The notes under the pieces are model-generated. The model was given only the letters and a program-made list of their open reading frames with translations, was not told the origin of the DNA and searched no databases. Both the position numbers and the translations under genes were made by a program. This document shows, piece by piece, positions 37,131 to 49,171 of a stretch of 64,000 nt of DNA (position 1 is the first letter of the stretch; each line of letters starts with the position of its first letter). The stretch comes from Sabellastarte sp. h YS-2021 (taxonomy: Eukaryota > Annelida > Polychaeta > Sabellida > Sabellidae): NCBI GenBank assembly GCA_964017235.1, contig OZ024940.1:3038001-3102000 (forward strand), written 5' to 3'.

Positions 37131-39296
37131 GTAAGGGGTCACCACAAGGGGTAGCATGTCTTTAGCAACCAGATGTAATGCTAATAGCTATTGTATGTTT
37201 GTTATTGCTATCCATGTTATGTCCTTCTCAAATTTCAACATTACATATGAACTTTTGACCAACTTATGGGGTCAAATGTGTGCACAGGGGTACTTCAGTA
37301 AGGGGTCACCACAAGGGGTAGCAAGTCTTTAGCAACCAGATGTAATGCTAATGGTTATTGTATGTTTGTTATTGCCATCCACGTTATGTCCTTCTCAAAT
37401 TTCAACATTACATATAAACTTTTGACCAAGTTATCGGGTCAAATGTGTGCACAGGGGTACTTCAGTAAGGGGTCACCACAAGGGGTAGCAAGTCTTTAGC
37501 AACCAGATGTAATGCTAATAGCTATTGGATGTTTGTTATTTCCACTCACGTTATGTCCTTCTCAAATTTCAACATTACATATGAACTTTTGACCAAGTTA
37601 TGGGGTCAAATGTGTGTACAGGGGTACTTCAGTAAGGGGTCACCACAAGGGGTAGCATGTCTTTAGCAACCAGATGTAATGCTAATAGCTATTATATTTT
37701 AGTTATTGCTACCCACGTTATGTCTGTCTCCAATTTCAACGTTACATATGAATTTTTGACCAAGTTATGGGGTCAAATGTGCGCACAGGGGTACTTGAGT
37801 AAGGGGTCACCACAAGGGGTAGGATGTCTTTAGCAACCAGATGTAATGCTTATAGCTATTGTATGTTTGTTATTGCCATCCATGTTATGTCCTCAAATTT
37901 CAGCATTACGTATAAACTTTTGACCAAGTTATCGGGTCAAATGTGCACACAGGGGTACTTCAGTAAGGGGTCACCACAAGGGGTAGCAAGTTTTTAGCAA
38001 CCAGATGTAATTTTAATAGCTATTGTATGTTACTTATTGCCACCCAAGTTATGTCCTTCTCAAATTTCAACACTACATATGAATTTTTAACCAAGTTATG
38101 GGGTCAAATGTGTGCACAGGGGTACTTGAGTAAGGGGTCACCACAAGGGGTAGCAAGTCTTTAGCAACCAGATGTAATGCTAATAGCTATTGTATGTTTG
38201 TTATTGCCACCCACATTATGTCCTTCTCAAATTTCAGCATTACATAAGAACTTTTCTCCAAGTTATGGGGTTAAATGTGCACATAGGGGTACTTGAGTAA
38301 GTGGTCACCACAAGGGGTAGCATGTCTTTAGCAACCAGATGTAATGCTAATAGCTATTGTACGTTTGTTATTGCTACCCACGTTATGTCCTTTCCAAATT
38401 TCAACATTACATATGAACTTTTGACAAAATAATGGGGTGAAATGTGCACACAAGGGTACTTCAGTTAGGAATCACCACAAGGGGTAGCCTGTCTTTAGCA
38501 ACCAAGTGTAATGCTAATAGCTATTATATTTTAGTTATTGCTACCCACGTTATGTCTGTCTCTAATTTCAACATTACATATGAATTTTTGACCAAGTTAT
38601 CAGGTCAAATGTGCGCACAGGGGTACTTGAGTAAGGGGTCACCACAAGGGGTAGGATGTCTTTAGCAACCAGATGTAATGCTTATAGCTATTGTATGTTT
38701 GTTATTGCTATCCATGTTATGTCCTCAAATTTCAGCATTACATATGAATTTTTGACTAAGTTATGGGGTCAAATGTGCACACAGGGGTACTTTAGTAAGG
38801 GGTCACCACAAGGGGTAGGATGTCTTTAGCAACCAAGTGTAATGCTAATAGCTGTTTAATATTTGTTATTGTCACCTAGGTTATGTTCTACCCAAATTTT
38901 ATGGTTACATATGAACTTTTGACCAAGTTATGGGGTCAAATGTGTGCATAGGGGTACTTCAATTAAGGGGTCACCACAAGGGGTAGCATGTGTTTAGCAA
39001 CCAGATGTAATGCTAATAGCTATTGTGTGTTAGTTATTGTCACCCACATTATGTTTTTGTCAAATTTCAGCATTACATATGAACTTTTGAACAAGTTATG
39101 GGGTCAAATGTGCACTCATGGGTACTTCAGTAAGGGGTCACCACAAGGGGTAGCATGTCTTTAGCAACCAGATGTAATGCTAATAGCTATTGTATGTTTG
39201 TTAATGCTATCCACATTATGTCCTTCTCAAATTTCAACATTACATATGAACTTTTGACCTAGTTAAGGGGTCAAATGTGTGCACAGGGGTACTTCA
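37131..39296 (+). repeat. HOR block 18: A-type, 13 monomers A-M
   Basis: E-F forms and terminal M with CCACA. I has a private G-to-A change at 38471 (GGAATCACC). Confidence 0.94.
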
Positions 39297-41629
39297 GTAA
39301 GGGGTCACCACAAGGGGTAGCAAGTCTTTAGCAACCAGATGTAATTTTAATAACTATTGTATGTTTGTTATTGCCATCCACGTTATGTCCTTCTCAAATT
39401 TCAACATTACATATAAACTTTTGACCAAGTTATCGGGTCAAATGTGTGCACAGGGGTACTTCAGTAAGGGGTCACCACAAGGGGTAGCAAGTCTTTAGCA
39501 ACCAGATGTAATGCTAATAGCTATTGGATGTTTGTTATTTCCACTCACGTTATGTCCTTCTCAAATTTCAACATTACATATGAACTTTTGACCAAGTTAT
39601 GGGGTCAAATGTGTGTACAGGGGTACTTCAGTAAGGGGTCACCACAAGGGGTAGCATGTCTTTAGCAACCAGATGTAATGCTAATAGCTATTATATTTTA
39701 GTTATTGCTACCCACGTTATGTCTGTCTCCAATTTCAACGTTACATATGAATTTTTGACCAAGTTATGGGGTCAAATGTGCGCACAGGGGTACTTGAGTA
39801 AGGGGTCACCACAAGGGGTAGGATGTCTTTAGCAACCAGATGTAATGCTTATAGCTATTGTATGTTTGTTATTGCCATCCATGTTATGTCCTCAAATTTC
39901 AGCATTACGTATGAATTTTTGACTAAGTTATGGGGTCAAATGTGCACACAGGGGTACTTTAGTAAGGGGTCACCACAAGGGGTAGCAAGTCTTTAGCAAC
40001 CAGATGTAATGCAAATAGCTATTGTATGTTTGTTATTGCCATCCACGTTATGTCCTTCTCAAATTTCAACACTACATATGAATTTTTAACCAAGTTATGG
40101 GGTCAAATGTGTGCACAGGGGTACTTGAGTAAGGGGTCACCACAAGGGGTAGCAAGTCTTTAGCAACCAGATGTAATGCTAATAGCTATTGTATGTTTGT
40201 TATTGCCACCCACGTTATGTCCTTCTCAAATTTCAGCATTACATAAGAACTTTTCTCCAAGTTATGGGGTTAAATGTGCACATAGGGGTACTTGAGTAAG
40301 TGATCACCACAAGGGGTAGCATGTCTTTAGCAACCAGATGTAATGCTAATAGCTATTGTACGTTTGTTATTGCTACCCACGTTATGTCCTTTCCAAATTT
40401 CAACATTACATATGAACTTTTGACAAAATAATGGGGTGAAATGTGCACACAAGGGTACTTCAGTTAGGAGTCACCACAAGGGGTAGCCTGTCTTTAGCAA
40501 CCAAGTGTAATGCTAATAGCTATTATATTTTAGTTATTGCTACCCACGTTATGTCTGTCTCTAATTTCAACATTACATATGAATTTTTGACCAAGTTATC
40601 AGGTCAAATGTGCGCACAGGGGTACTTGAGTAAGGGGTCACCACAAGGGGTAGGATGTCTTTAGCAACCAGATGTAATGCTTATAGCTATTGTATGTTTG
40701 TTATTGCTATCCATGTTATGTCCTCAAATTTCAGCATTACATATGAATTTTTGACTAAGTTATGGGGTCAAATGTGCACACAGGGGTACTTTAGTAAGGG
40801 GTCACCACAAGGGGTAGGATGTCTTTAGCAACCAAGTGTAATGCTAATAGCTGTTTAATATTTGTTATTGTCACCTAGGTTATGTTCTACCCAAATTTTA
40901 TGGTTACATATGAACTTTTGACCAAGTTATGGGGTCAAATGTGTGCATAGGGGTACTTCAATTAAGGGGTCACCACAAGGGGTAGCATGTGTTTAGCAAC
41001 CAGATGTAATGCTAATAGCTATTGTGTGTTAGTTATTGTCACCCACATTATGTTTTTGTCAAATTTCAGCATTACATATGAACTTTTGAACAAGTTATGG
41101 GGTCAAATGTGCACTCATGGGTACTTCAGTAAGGGGTCACCACAAGGGGTAGCATGTCTTTAGCAACCAGATGTAATGCTAATAGCTGTTGTATGTTTGT
41201 TAATGCTATCCACGTTATGTCCTTCTCAAATTTCAACATTACATATGAACTTTTGACCTAGTTAAGGGGTCAAATGTGTGCACAGGGGTACTTCAGTAAG
41301 GGGTCACCACAAGGGGTAGCAAGTTTTTAGCAACCAGATGTAATTTTAATAACTATTGTATGTTACTTATTGCCACCCAAGTTATTTCCTTCTAAAATTT
41401 CAACATTACACATGAACTTTTGACCTAGTTAAGGGGTCAAATGTGTGCACAGGGGTACTTCAGTAAGGGGTCACCACAAGGGGTAGCAAGTCTTTAGCAA
41501 CCAGATGTAATGCTAATAGCTATTGTATGTTTGTTATTTCCACTCACGTTATGTCCTTCTCAAATTTCAGCATTACATATGAATTTTTGACCAAGTTATG
41601 GGGTCAAATGTGTGCACAGGGGTACTTCA
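39297..41629 (+). repeat. HOR block 19: N/B-type 14-mer
   Basis: Linked G (CCACG), H (TGATCA) and M (AGCTGTTG), followed by P. Confidence 0.94.
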
Positions 41630-41816
41630 GTAAGGGGTCACCACAAGGGGTAGCATGTCTTTAGCAACCAAGTGTAATGCTAATAGCTGTTATATTTTAG
41701 TTATAGCTGTTTAATATTTGTTATTGTCACCTAGGTTATGTTCTACCTAAATTTTATGGTTACATATGAACTTTTGACCAAGTTATGGGGTCAAATGTGT
41801 GCATAGGGGTACTTCA

Positions 41817-41984
41817 ATTAAGGGGTCACCACAAGGGGTAGCATGTGTTTAGCAATCAGATGTAATGCTAATAGCTATTGTATGTTAGTTATTGCCACCC
41901 ACATTATGTTTTTGTGAAATTTCAGCATTACATATGAACTTTTGAACAAGTTATGGGGTCAAATGTGCACTCATGGGTACTTCA
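41817..41984 (+). repeat. Monomer L' (168 bp), first of three
   Basis: An L relative with AGCAATCAG, TTGTATGTTAG, TTGCCACCC and GTTTTTGTGAAATTTC. It occurs only after P at 41817, 48503 and 49359, recalling the normal K-L order. Confidence 0.92.
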
Positions 41985-42151
41985 GTAAGGGGTCACCACA
42001 AGGGGTAGCATGTCTTTAGCAACCAGATGTAATGCTAATAGCTATTGTATGTTTGTTATTGCTATCCACGTTATGTCCTTCTCAAATTTCAACATTACAT
42101 ATGAACTTTTGACCAACTTATGGGGTCAAATGTGTGCACAGGGGTACTTCA
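41985..42151 (+). repeat. Monomer A', first of two
   Basis: It matches A, including CCAACTTATGG, but has CCACG instead of CCATG. The second copy is at 49527-49693. Both are followed by an ordinary B starting GTAAGG. Confidence 0.9.
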
Positions 42152-44484
42152 GTAAGGGGTCACCACAAGGGGTAGCAAGTCTTTAGCAACCAGATGTAAT
42201 GCTAATGGTTATTGTATGTTTGTTATTGCCATCCACGTTATGTCCTTCTCAAATTTCAACATTACATATAAACTTTTGACCAAGTTATCGGGTCAAATGT
42301 GTGCACAGGGGTACTTCAGTAAGGGGTCACCACAAGGGGTAGCAAGTCTTTAGCAACCAGATGTAATGCTAATAGCTATTGGATGTTTGTTATTTCCACT
42401 CACGTTATGTCCTTCTCAAATTTCAACATTACATATGAACTTTTGACCAAGTTATGGGGTCAAATGTGTGTACAGGGGTACTTCAGTAAGGGGTCACCAC
42501 AAGGGGTAGCATGTCTTTAGCAACCAGATGTAATGCTAATAGCTATTATATTTTAGTTATTGCTACCCACGTTATGTCTGTCTCCAATTTCAACGTTACA
42601 TATGAATTTTTGACCAAGTTATGGGGTCAAATGTGCGCACAGGGGTACTTGAGTAAGGGGTCACCACAAGGGGTAGGATGTCTTTAGCAACCAGATGTAA
42701 TGCTTATAGCTATTGTATGTTTGTTATTGCCATCCATGTTATGTCCTCAAATTTCAGCATTACGTATGAATTTTTGACTAAGTTATGGGGTCAAATGTGC
42801 ACACAGGGGTACTTTAGTAAGGGGTCACCACAAGGGGTAGCAAGTCTTTAGCAACCAGATGTAATGCAAATAGCTATTGTATGTTTGTTATTGCCATCCA
42901 CGTTATGTCCTTCTCAAATTTCAACACTACATATGAATTTTTAACCAAGTTATGGGGTCAAATGTGTGCACAGGGGTACTTGAGTAAGGGGTCACCACAA
43001 GGGGTAGCAAGTCTTTAGCAACCAGATGTAATGCTAATAGCTATTGTATGTTTGTTATTGCCACCCACATTATGTCCTTCTCAAATTTCAGCATTACATA
43101 AGAACTTTTCTCCAAGTTATGGGGTTAAATGTGCACATAGGGGTACTTGAGTAAGTGGTCACCACAAGGGGTAGCATGTCTTTAGCAACCAGATGTAATG
43201 CTAATAGCTATTGTACGTTTGTTATTGCTACCCACGTTATGTCCTTTCCAAATTTCAACATTACATATGAACTTTTGACAAAATAATGGGGTGAAATGTG
43301 CACACAAGGGTACTTCAATTAGGAGTCACCACAAGGGGTAGCCTGTCTTTAGCAACCAAGTGTAATGCTAATAGCTATTATATTTTAGTTATTGCTACCC
43401 ACGTTATGTCTGTCTCTAATTTCAACATTACATATGAATTTTTGACCAAGTTATCAGGTCAAATGTGCGCACAGGGGTACTTGAGTAAGGGGTCACCACA
43501 AGGGGTAGGATGTCTTTAGCAACCAGATGTAATGCTTATAGCTATTGTATGTTTGTTATTGCTATCCATGTTATGTCCTCAAATTTCAGCATTACATATG
43601 AATTTTTGACTAAGTTATGGGGTCAAATGTGCACACAGGGGTACTTTAGTAAGGGGTCACCACAAGGGGTAGGATGTCTTTAGCAACCAAGTGTAATGCT
43701 AATAGCTGTTTAATATTTGTTATTGTCACCTAGGTTATGTTCTACCCAAATTTTATGGTTACATATGAACTTTTGACCAAGTTATGGGGTCAAATGTGTG
43801 CATAGGGGTACTTCAATTAAGGGGTCACCACAAGGGGTAGCATGTGTTTAGCAACCAGATGTAATGCTAATAGCTATTGTGTGTTAGTTATTGTCACCCA
43901 CATTATGTTTTTGTCAAATTTCAGCATTACATATGAACTTTTGAACAAGTTATGGGGTCAAATGTGCACTCATGGGTACTTCAGTAAGGGGTCACCACAA
44001 GGGGTAGCATGTCTTTAGCAACCAGATGTAATGCTAATAGCTATTGTATGTTTGTTAATGCTATCCACGTTATGTCCTTCTCAAATTTCAACATTACATA
44101 TGAACTTTTGACCTAGTTAAGGGGTCAAATGTGTGCACAGGGGTACTTCAGTAAGGGGTCACCACAAGGGGTAGCAAGTTTTTAGCAACCAGATGTAATT
44201 TTAATAACTATTGTATGTTACTTATTGCCACCCAAGTTATTTCCTTCTAAAATTTCAACATTACACATGAACTTTTGACCTAGTTAAGGGGTCAAATGTG
44301 TGCACAGGGGTACTTCAGTAAGGGGTCACCACAAGGGGTAGCAAGTCTTTAGCAACCAGATGTAATGCTAATAGCTATTGTATGTTTGTTATTTCCACTC
44401 ACGTTATGTCCTTCTCAAATTTCAGCATTACATATGAATTTTTGACCAAGTTATGGGGTCAAATGTGTGCACAGGGGTACTTCA

Positions 44485-44648
44485 GTAAGGGGTCACCACA
44501 AGGGGTAGCATGTCTTTAGCAACCAGATGTAATGCTTATAGCTATTGTATGTTTGTTATTGCCATCCATGTTATGTCCTCAAATTTCAGCATTACGTATA
44601 AACTTTTGACCAAGTTATCGGGTCAAATGTGCACACAGGGGTACTTCA
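44485..44648 (+). repeat. A/E hybrid monomer (164 bp, unique)
   Basis: It starts GTAGCATGTC as A, then has GCTTATAGC, the 3-bp deletion, CATTACGTATAAAC and GTGCACACAGG as in E. The exchange lies between about offsets 25 and 53. Confidence 0.9.
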
Positions 44649-45982
44649 GTAAGGGGTCACCACAAGGGGTAGCAAGTTTTTAGCAACCAGATGTAATTTT
44701 AATAGCTATTGTATGTTACTTATTGCCACCCAAGTTATGTCCTTCTCAAATTTCAACACTACATATGAATTTTTAACCAAGTTATGGGGTCAAATGTGTG
44801 CACAGGGGTACTTGAGTAAGGGGTCACCACAAGGGGTAGCAAGTCTTTAGCAACCAGATGTAATGCTAATAGCTATTGTATGTTTGTTATTGCCACCCAC
44901 ATTATGTCCTTCTCAAATTTCAGCATTACATAAGAACTTTTCTCCAAGTTATGGGGTTAAATGTGCACATAGGGGTACTTGAGTAAGTGGTCACCACAAG
45001 GGGTAGCATGTCTTTAGCAACCAGATGTAATGCTAATAGCTATTGTACGTTTGTTATTGCTACCCACGTTATGTCCTTTCCAAATTTCAACATTACATAT
45101 GAACTTTTGACAAAATAATGGGGTGAAATGTGCACACAAGGGTACTTCAGTTAGGAGTCACCACAAGGGGTAGCCTGTCTTTAGCAACCAAGTGTAATGC
45201 TAATAGCTATTATATTTTAGTTATTGCTACCCACGTTATGTCTGTCTCTAATTTCAACATTACATATGAATTTTTGACCAAGTTATCAGGTCAAATGTGC
45301 GCACAGGGGTACTTGAGTAAGGGGTCACCACAAGGGGTAGGATGTCTTTAGCAACCAGATGTAATGCTTATAGCTATTGTATGTTTGTTATTGCTATCCA
45401 TGTTATGTCCTCAAATTTCAGCATTACATATGAATTTTTGACTAAGTTATGGGGTCAAATGTGCACACAGGGGTACTTTAGTAAGGGGTCACCACAAGGG
45501 GTAGGATGTCTTTAGCAACCAAGTGTAATGCTAATAGCTGTTTAATATTTGTTATTGTCACCTAGGTTATGTTCTACCCAAATTTTATGGTTACATATGA
45601 ACTTTTGACCAAGTTATGGGGTCAAATGTGTGCATAGGGGTACTTCAATTAAGGGGTCACCACAAGGGGTAGCATGTGTTTAGCAACCAGATGTAATGCT
45701 AATAGCTATTGTGTGTTAGTTATTGTCACCCACATTATGTTTTTGTCAAATTTCAGCATTACATATGAACTTTTGAACAAGTTATGGGGTCAAATGTGCA
45801 CTCATGGGTACTTCAGTAAGGGGTCACCACAAGGGGTAGCATGTCTTTAGCAACCAGATGTAATGCTAATAGCTATTGTATGTTTGTTAATGCTATCCAC
45901 ATTATGTCCTTCTCAAATTTCAACATTACATATGAACTTTTGACCTAGTTAAGGGGTCAAATGTGTGCACAGGGGTACTTCA
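44485..45982 (+). repeat. HOR block 21: A/E-type 9-mer, 1,498 bp
   Basis: Order is A/E-F-G-H-I-J-K-L-M. Four monomers have been lost between A and E. M has CCACA and an N/B block follows, so the A-block position in the super-order is kept. Confidence 0.93.
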
Positions 45983-48315
45983 GTAAGGGGTCACCACAAG
46001 GGGTAGCAAGTCTTTAGCAACCAGATGTAATTTTAATAACTATTGTATGTTTGTTATTGCCATCCACGTTATGTCCTTCTCAAATTTCAACATTACATAT
46101 AAACTTTTGACCAAGTTATCGGGTCAAATGTGTGCACAGGGGTACTTCAGTAAGGGGTCACCACAAGGGGTAGCAAGTCTTTAGCAACCAGATGTAATGC
46201 TAATAGCTATTGGATGTTTGTTATTTCCACTCACGTTATGTCCTTCTCAAATTTCAACATTACATATGAACTTTTGACCAAGTTATGGGGTCAAATGTGT
46301 GTACAGGGGTACTTCAGTAAGGGGTCACCACAAGGGGTAGCATGTCTTTAGCAACCAGATGTAATGCTAATAGCTATTATATTTTAGTTATTGCTACCCA
46401 CGTTATGTCTGTCTCCAATTTCAACGTTACATATGAATTTTTGACCAAGTTATGGGGTCAAATGTGCGCACAGGGGTACTTGAGTAAGGGGTCACCACAA
46501 GGGGTAGGATGTCTTTAGCAACCAGATGTAATGCTTATAGCTATTGTATGTTTGTTATTGCCATCCATGTTATGTCCTCAAATTTCAGCATTACGTATGA
46601 ATTTTTGACTAAGTTATGGGGTCAAATGTGCACACAGGGGTACTTTAGTAAGGGGTCACCACAAGGGGTAGCAAGTCTTTAGCAACCAGATGTAATGCAA
46701 ATAGCTATTGTATGTTTGTTATTGCCATCCACGTTATGTCCTTCTCAAATTTCAACACTACATATGAATTTTTAACCAAGTTATGGGGTCAAATGTGTGC
46801 ACAGGGGTACTTGAGTAAGGGGTCACCACAAGGGGTAGCAAGTCTTTAGCAACCAGATGTAATGCTAATAGCTATTGTATGTTTGTTATTGCCACCCACG
46901 TTATGTCCTTCTCAAATTTCAGCATTACATAAGAACTTTTCTCCAAGTTATGGGGTTAAATGTGCACATAGGGGTACTTGAGTAAGTGATCACCACAAGG
47001 GGTAGCATGTCTTTAGCAACCAGATGTAATGCTAATAGCTATTGTACGTTTGTTATTGCTACCCACGTTATGTCCTTTCCAAATTTCAACATTACATATG
47101 AACTTTTGACAAAATAATGGGGTGAAATGTGCACACAAGGGTACTTCAGTTAGGAGTCACCACAAGGGGTAGCCTGTCTTTAGCAACCAAGTGTAATGCT
47201 AATAGCTATTATATTTTAGTTATTGCTACCCACGTTATGTCTGTCTCTAATTTCAACATTACATATGAATTTTTGACCAAGTTATCAGGTCAAATGTGCG
47301 CACAGGGGTACTTGAGTAAGGGGTCACCACAAGGGGTAGGATGTCTTTAGCAACCAGATGTAATGCTTATAGCTATTGTATGTTTGTTATTGCTATCCAT
47401 GTTATGTCCTCAAATTTCAGCATTACATATGAATTTTTGACTAAGTTATGGGGTCAAATGTGCACACAGGGGTACTTTAGTAAGGGGTCACCACAAGGGG
47501 TAGGATGTCTTTAGCAACCAAGTGTAATGCTAATAGCTGTTTAATATTTGTTATTGTCACCTAGGTTATGTTCTACCCAAATTTTATGGTTACATATGAA
47601 CTTTTGACCAAGTTATGGGGTCAAATGTGTGCATAGGGGTACTTCAATTAAGGGGTCACCACAAGGGGTAGCATGTGTTTAGCAACCAGATGTAATGCTA
47701 ATAGCTATTGTGTGTTAGTAATTGTCACCCACATTATGTTTTTGTCAAATTTCAGCATTACATATGAACTTTTGAACAAGTTATGGGGTCAAATGTGCAC
47801 TCATGGGTACTTCAGTAAGGGGTCACCACAAGGGGTAGCATGTCTTTAGCAACCAGATGTAATGCTAATAGCTGTTGTATGTTTGTTAATGCTATCCACG
47901 TTATGTCCTTCTCAAATTTCAACATTACATATGAACTTTTGACCTAGTTAAGGGGTCAAATGTGTGCACAGGGGTACTTCAGTAAGGGGTCACCACAAGG
48001 GGTAGCAAGTTTTTAGCAACCAGATGTAATTTTAATAACTATTGTATGTTACTTATTGCCACCCAAGTTATTTCCTTCTAAAATTTCAACATTACACATG
48101 AACTTTTGACCTAGTTAAGGGGTCAAATGTGTGCACAGGGGTACTTCAGTAAGGGGTCACCACAAGGGGTAGCAAGTCTTTAGCAACCAGATGTAATGCT
48201 AATAGCTATTGTATGTTTGTTATTTCCACTCACGTTATGTCCTTCTCAAATTTCAGCATTACATATGAATTTTTGACCAAGTTATGGGGTCAAATGTGTG
48301 CACAGGGGTACTTCA
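45983..48315 (+). repeat. HOR block 22: N/B-type 14-mer
   Basis: Same markers as block 5. L has a private T-to-A change at 47720. P follows. Confidence 0.94.
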
Positions 48316-49171
48316 GTAAGGGGTCACCACAAGGGGTAGCATGTCTTTAGCAACCAAGTGTAATGCTAATAGCTGTTATATTTTAGTTATAGCTGTTTAA
48401 TATTTGTTATTGTCACCTAGGTTATGTTCTACCTAAATTTTATGGTTACATATGAACTTTTGACCAAGTTATGGGGTCAAATGTGTGCATAGGGGTACTT
48501 CAATTAAGGGGTCACCACAAGGGGTAGCATGTGTTTAGCAATCAGATGTAATGCTAATAGCTATTGTATGTTAGTTATTGCCACCCACATTATGTTTTTG
48601 TGAAATTTCAGCATTACATATGAACTTTTGAACAAGTTATGGGGTCAAATGTGCACTCATGGGTACTTCAGTAAGGGGTCACCACAAGGGGTAGCATGTC
48701 TTTAGCAACCAGATGTAATGCTAATAGCTATTGTATGTTTGTTATTGCTATCCACGTTATGTCCTTCTCAAATTTCAACATTACATATGAACTTTTGACC
48801 TAGTTAAGGGGTCAAATGTGTGCACAGGGGTACTTCAGTAAGGGGTCACCACAAGGGGTAGCAAGTTTTTAGCAACCAGATGTAATTTTAATAACTATTG
48901 TATGTTACTTATTGCCACCCAAGTTATTTCCTTCTAAAATTTCAACATTACACATGAACTTTTGACCTAGTTAAGGGGTCAAATGTGTGCACAGGGGTAC
49001 TTCAGTAAGGGGTCACCACAAGGGGTAGCAAGTCTTTAGCAACCAGATGTAATGCTAATAGCTATTGTATGTTTGTTATTTCCACTCACGTTATGTCCTT
49101 CTCAAATTTCAGCATTACATATGAATTTTTGACCAAGTTATGGGGTCAAATGTGTGCACAGGGGTACTTCA
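48316..49171 (+). repeat. HOR block 23: 5-mer P-L'-(A'/M)-N-O, 856 bp
   Basis: This is the shortest complete block. It ends with N-O and is followed at once by another P-L', so the P-L' pair is duplicated 856 bp apart. Confidence 0.93.
48671..48837 (+). repeat. A'/M hybrid monomer (unique)
   Basis: The 5' part reads TTTGTTATTGCTATCCACG as in A'. The 3' part reads GACCTAGTTAAGG as in M. A and M are near twins, so exchange between them removed the stretch from B to L. Confidence 0.9.

Larger units (their letters stand above)
34610..41629 (+). repeat. 42-monomer super-repeat, copy 2 (7,020 bp)
   Basis: P-block, A-block and N/B-block in the same order and of exactly the same length as copy 1, lying 23,922 bp downstream of it. 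Confidence 0.92.
41630..44484 (+). repeat. HOR block 20: 17-mer P-L'-A'-B...O, 2,855 bp
   Basis: Order is P-L'-A'-B-C-D-E'-F'-G-H-I-J-K-L-M-N-O. This is the longest HOR form seen. It contains P and A' together, whereas ordinary blocks have only one of P or A. The I and M markers are of P type. Confidence 0.94.
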
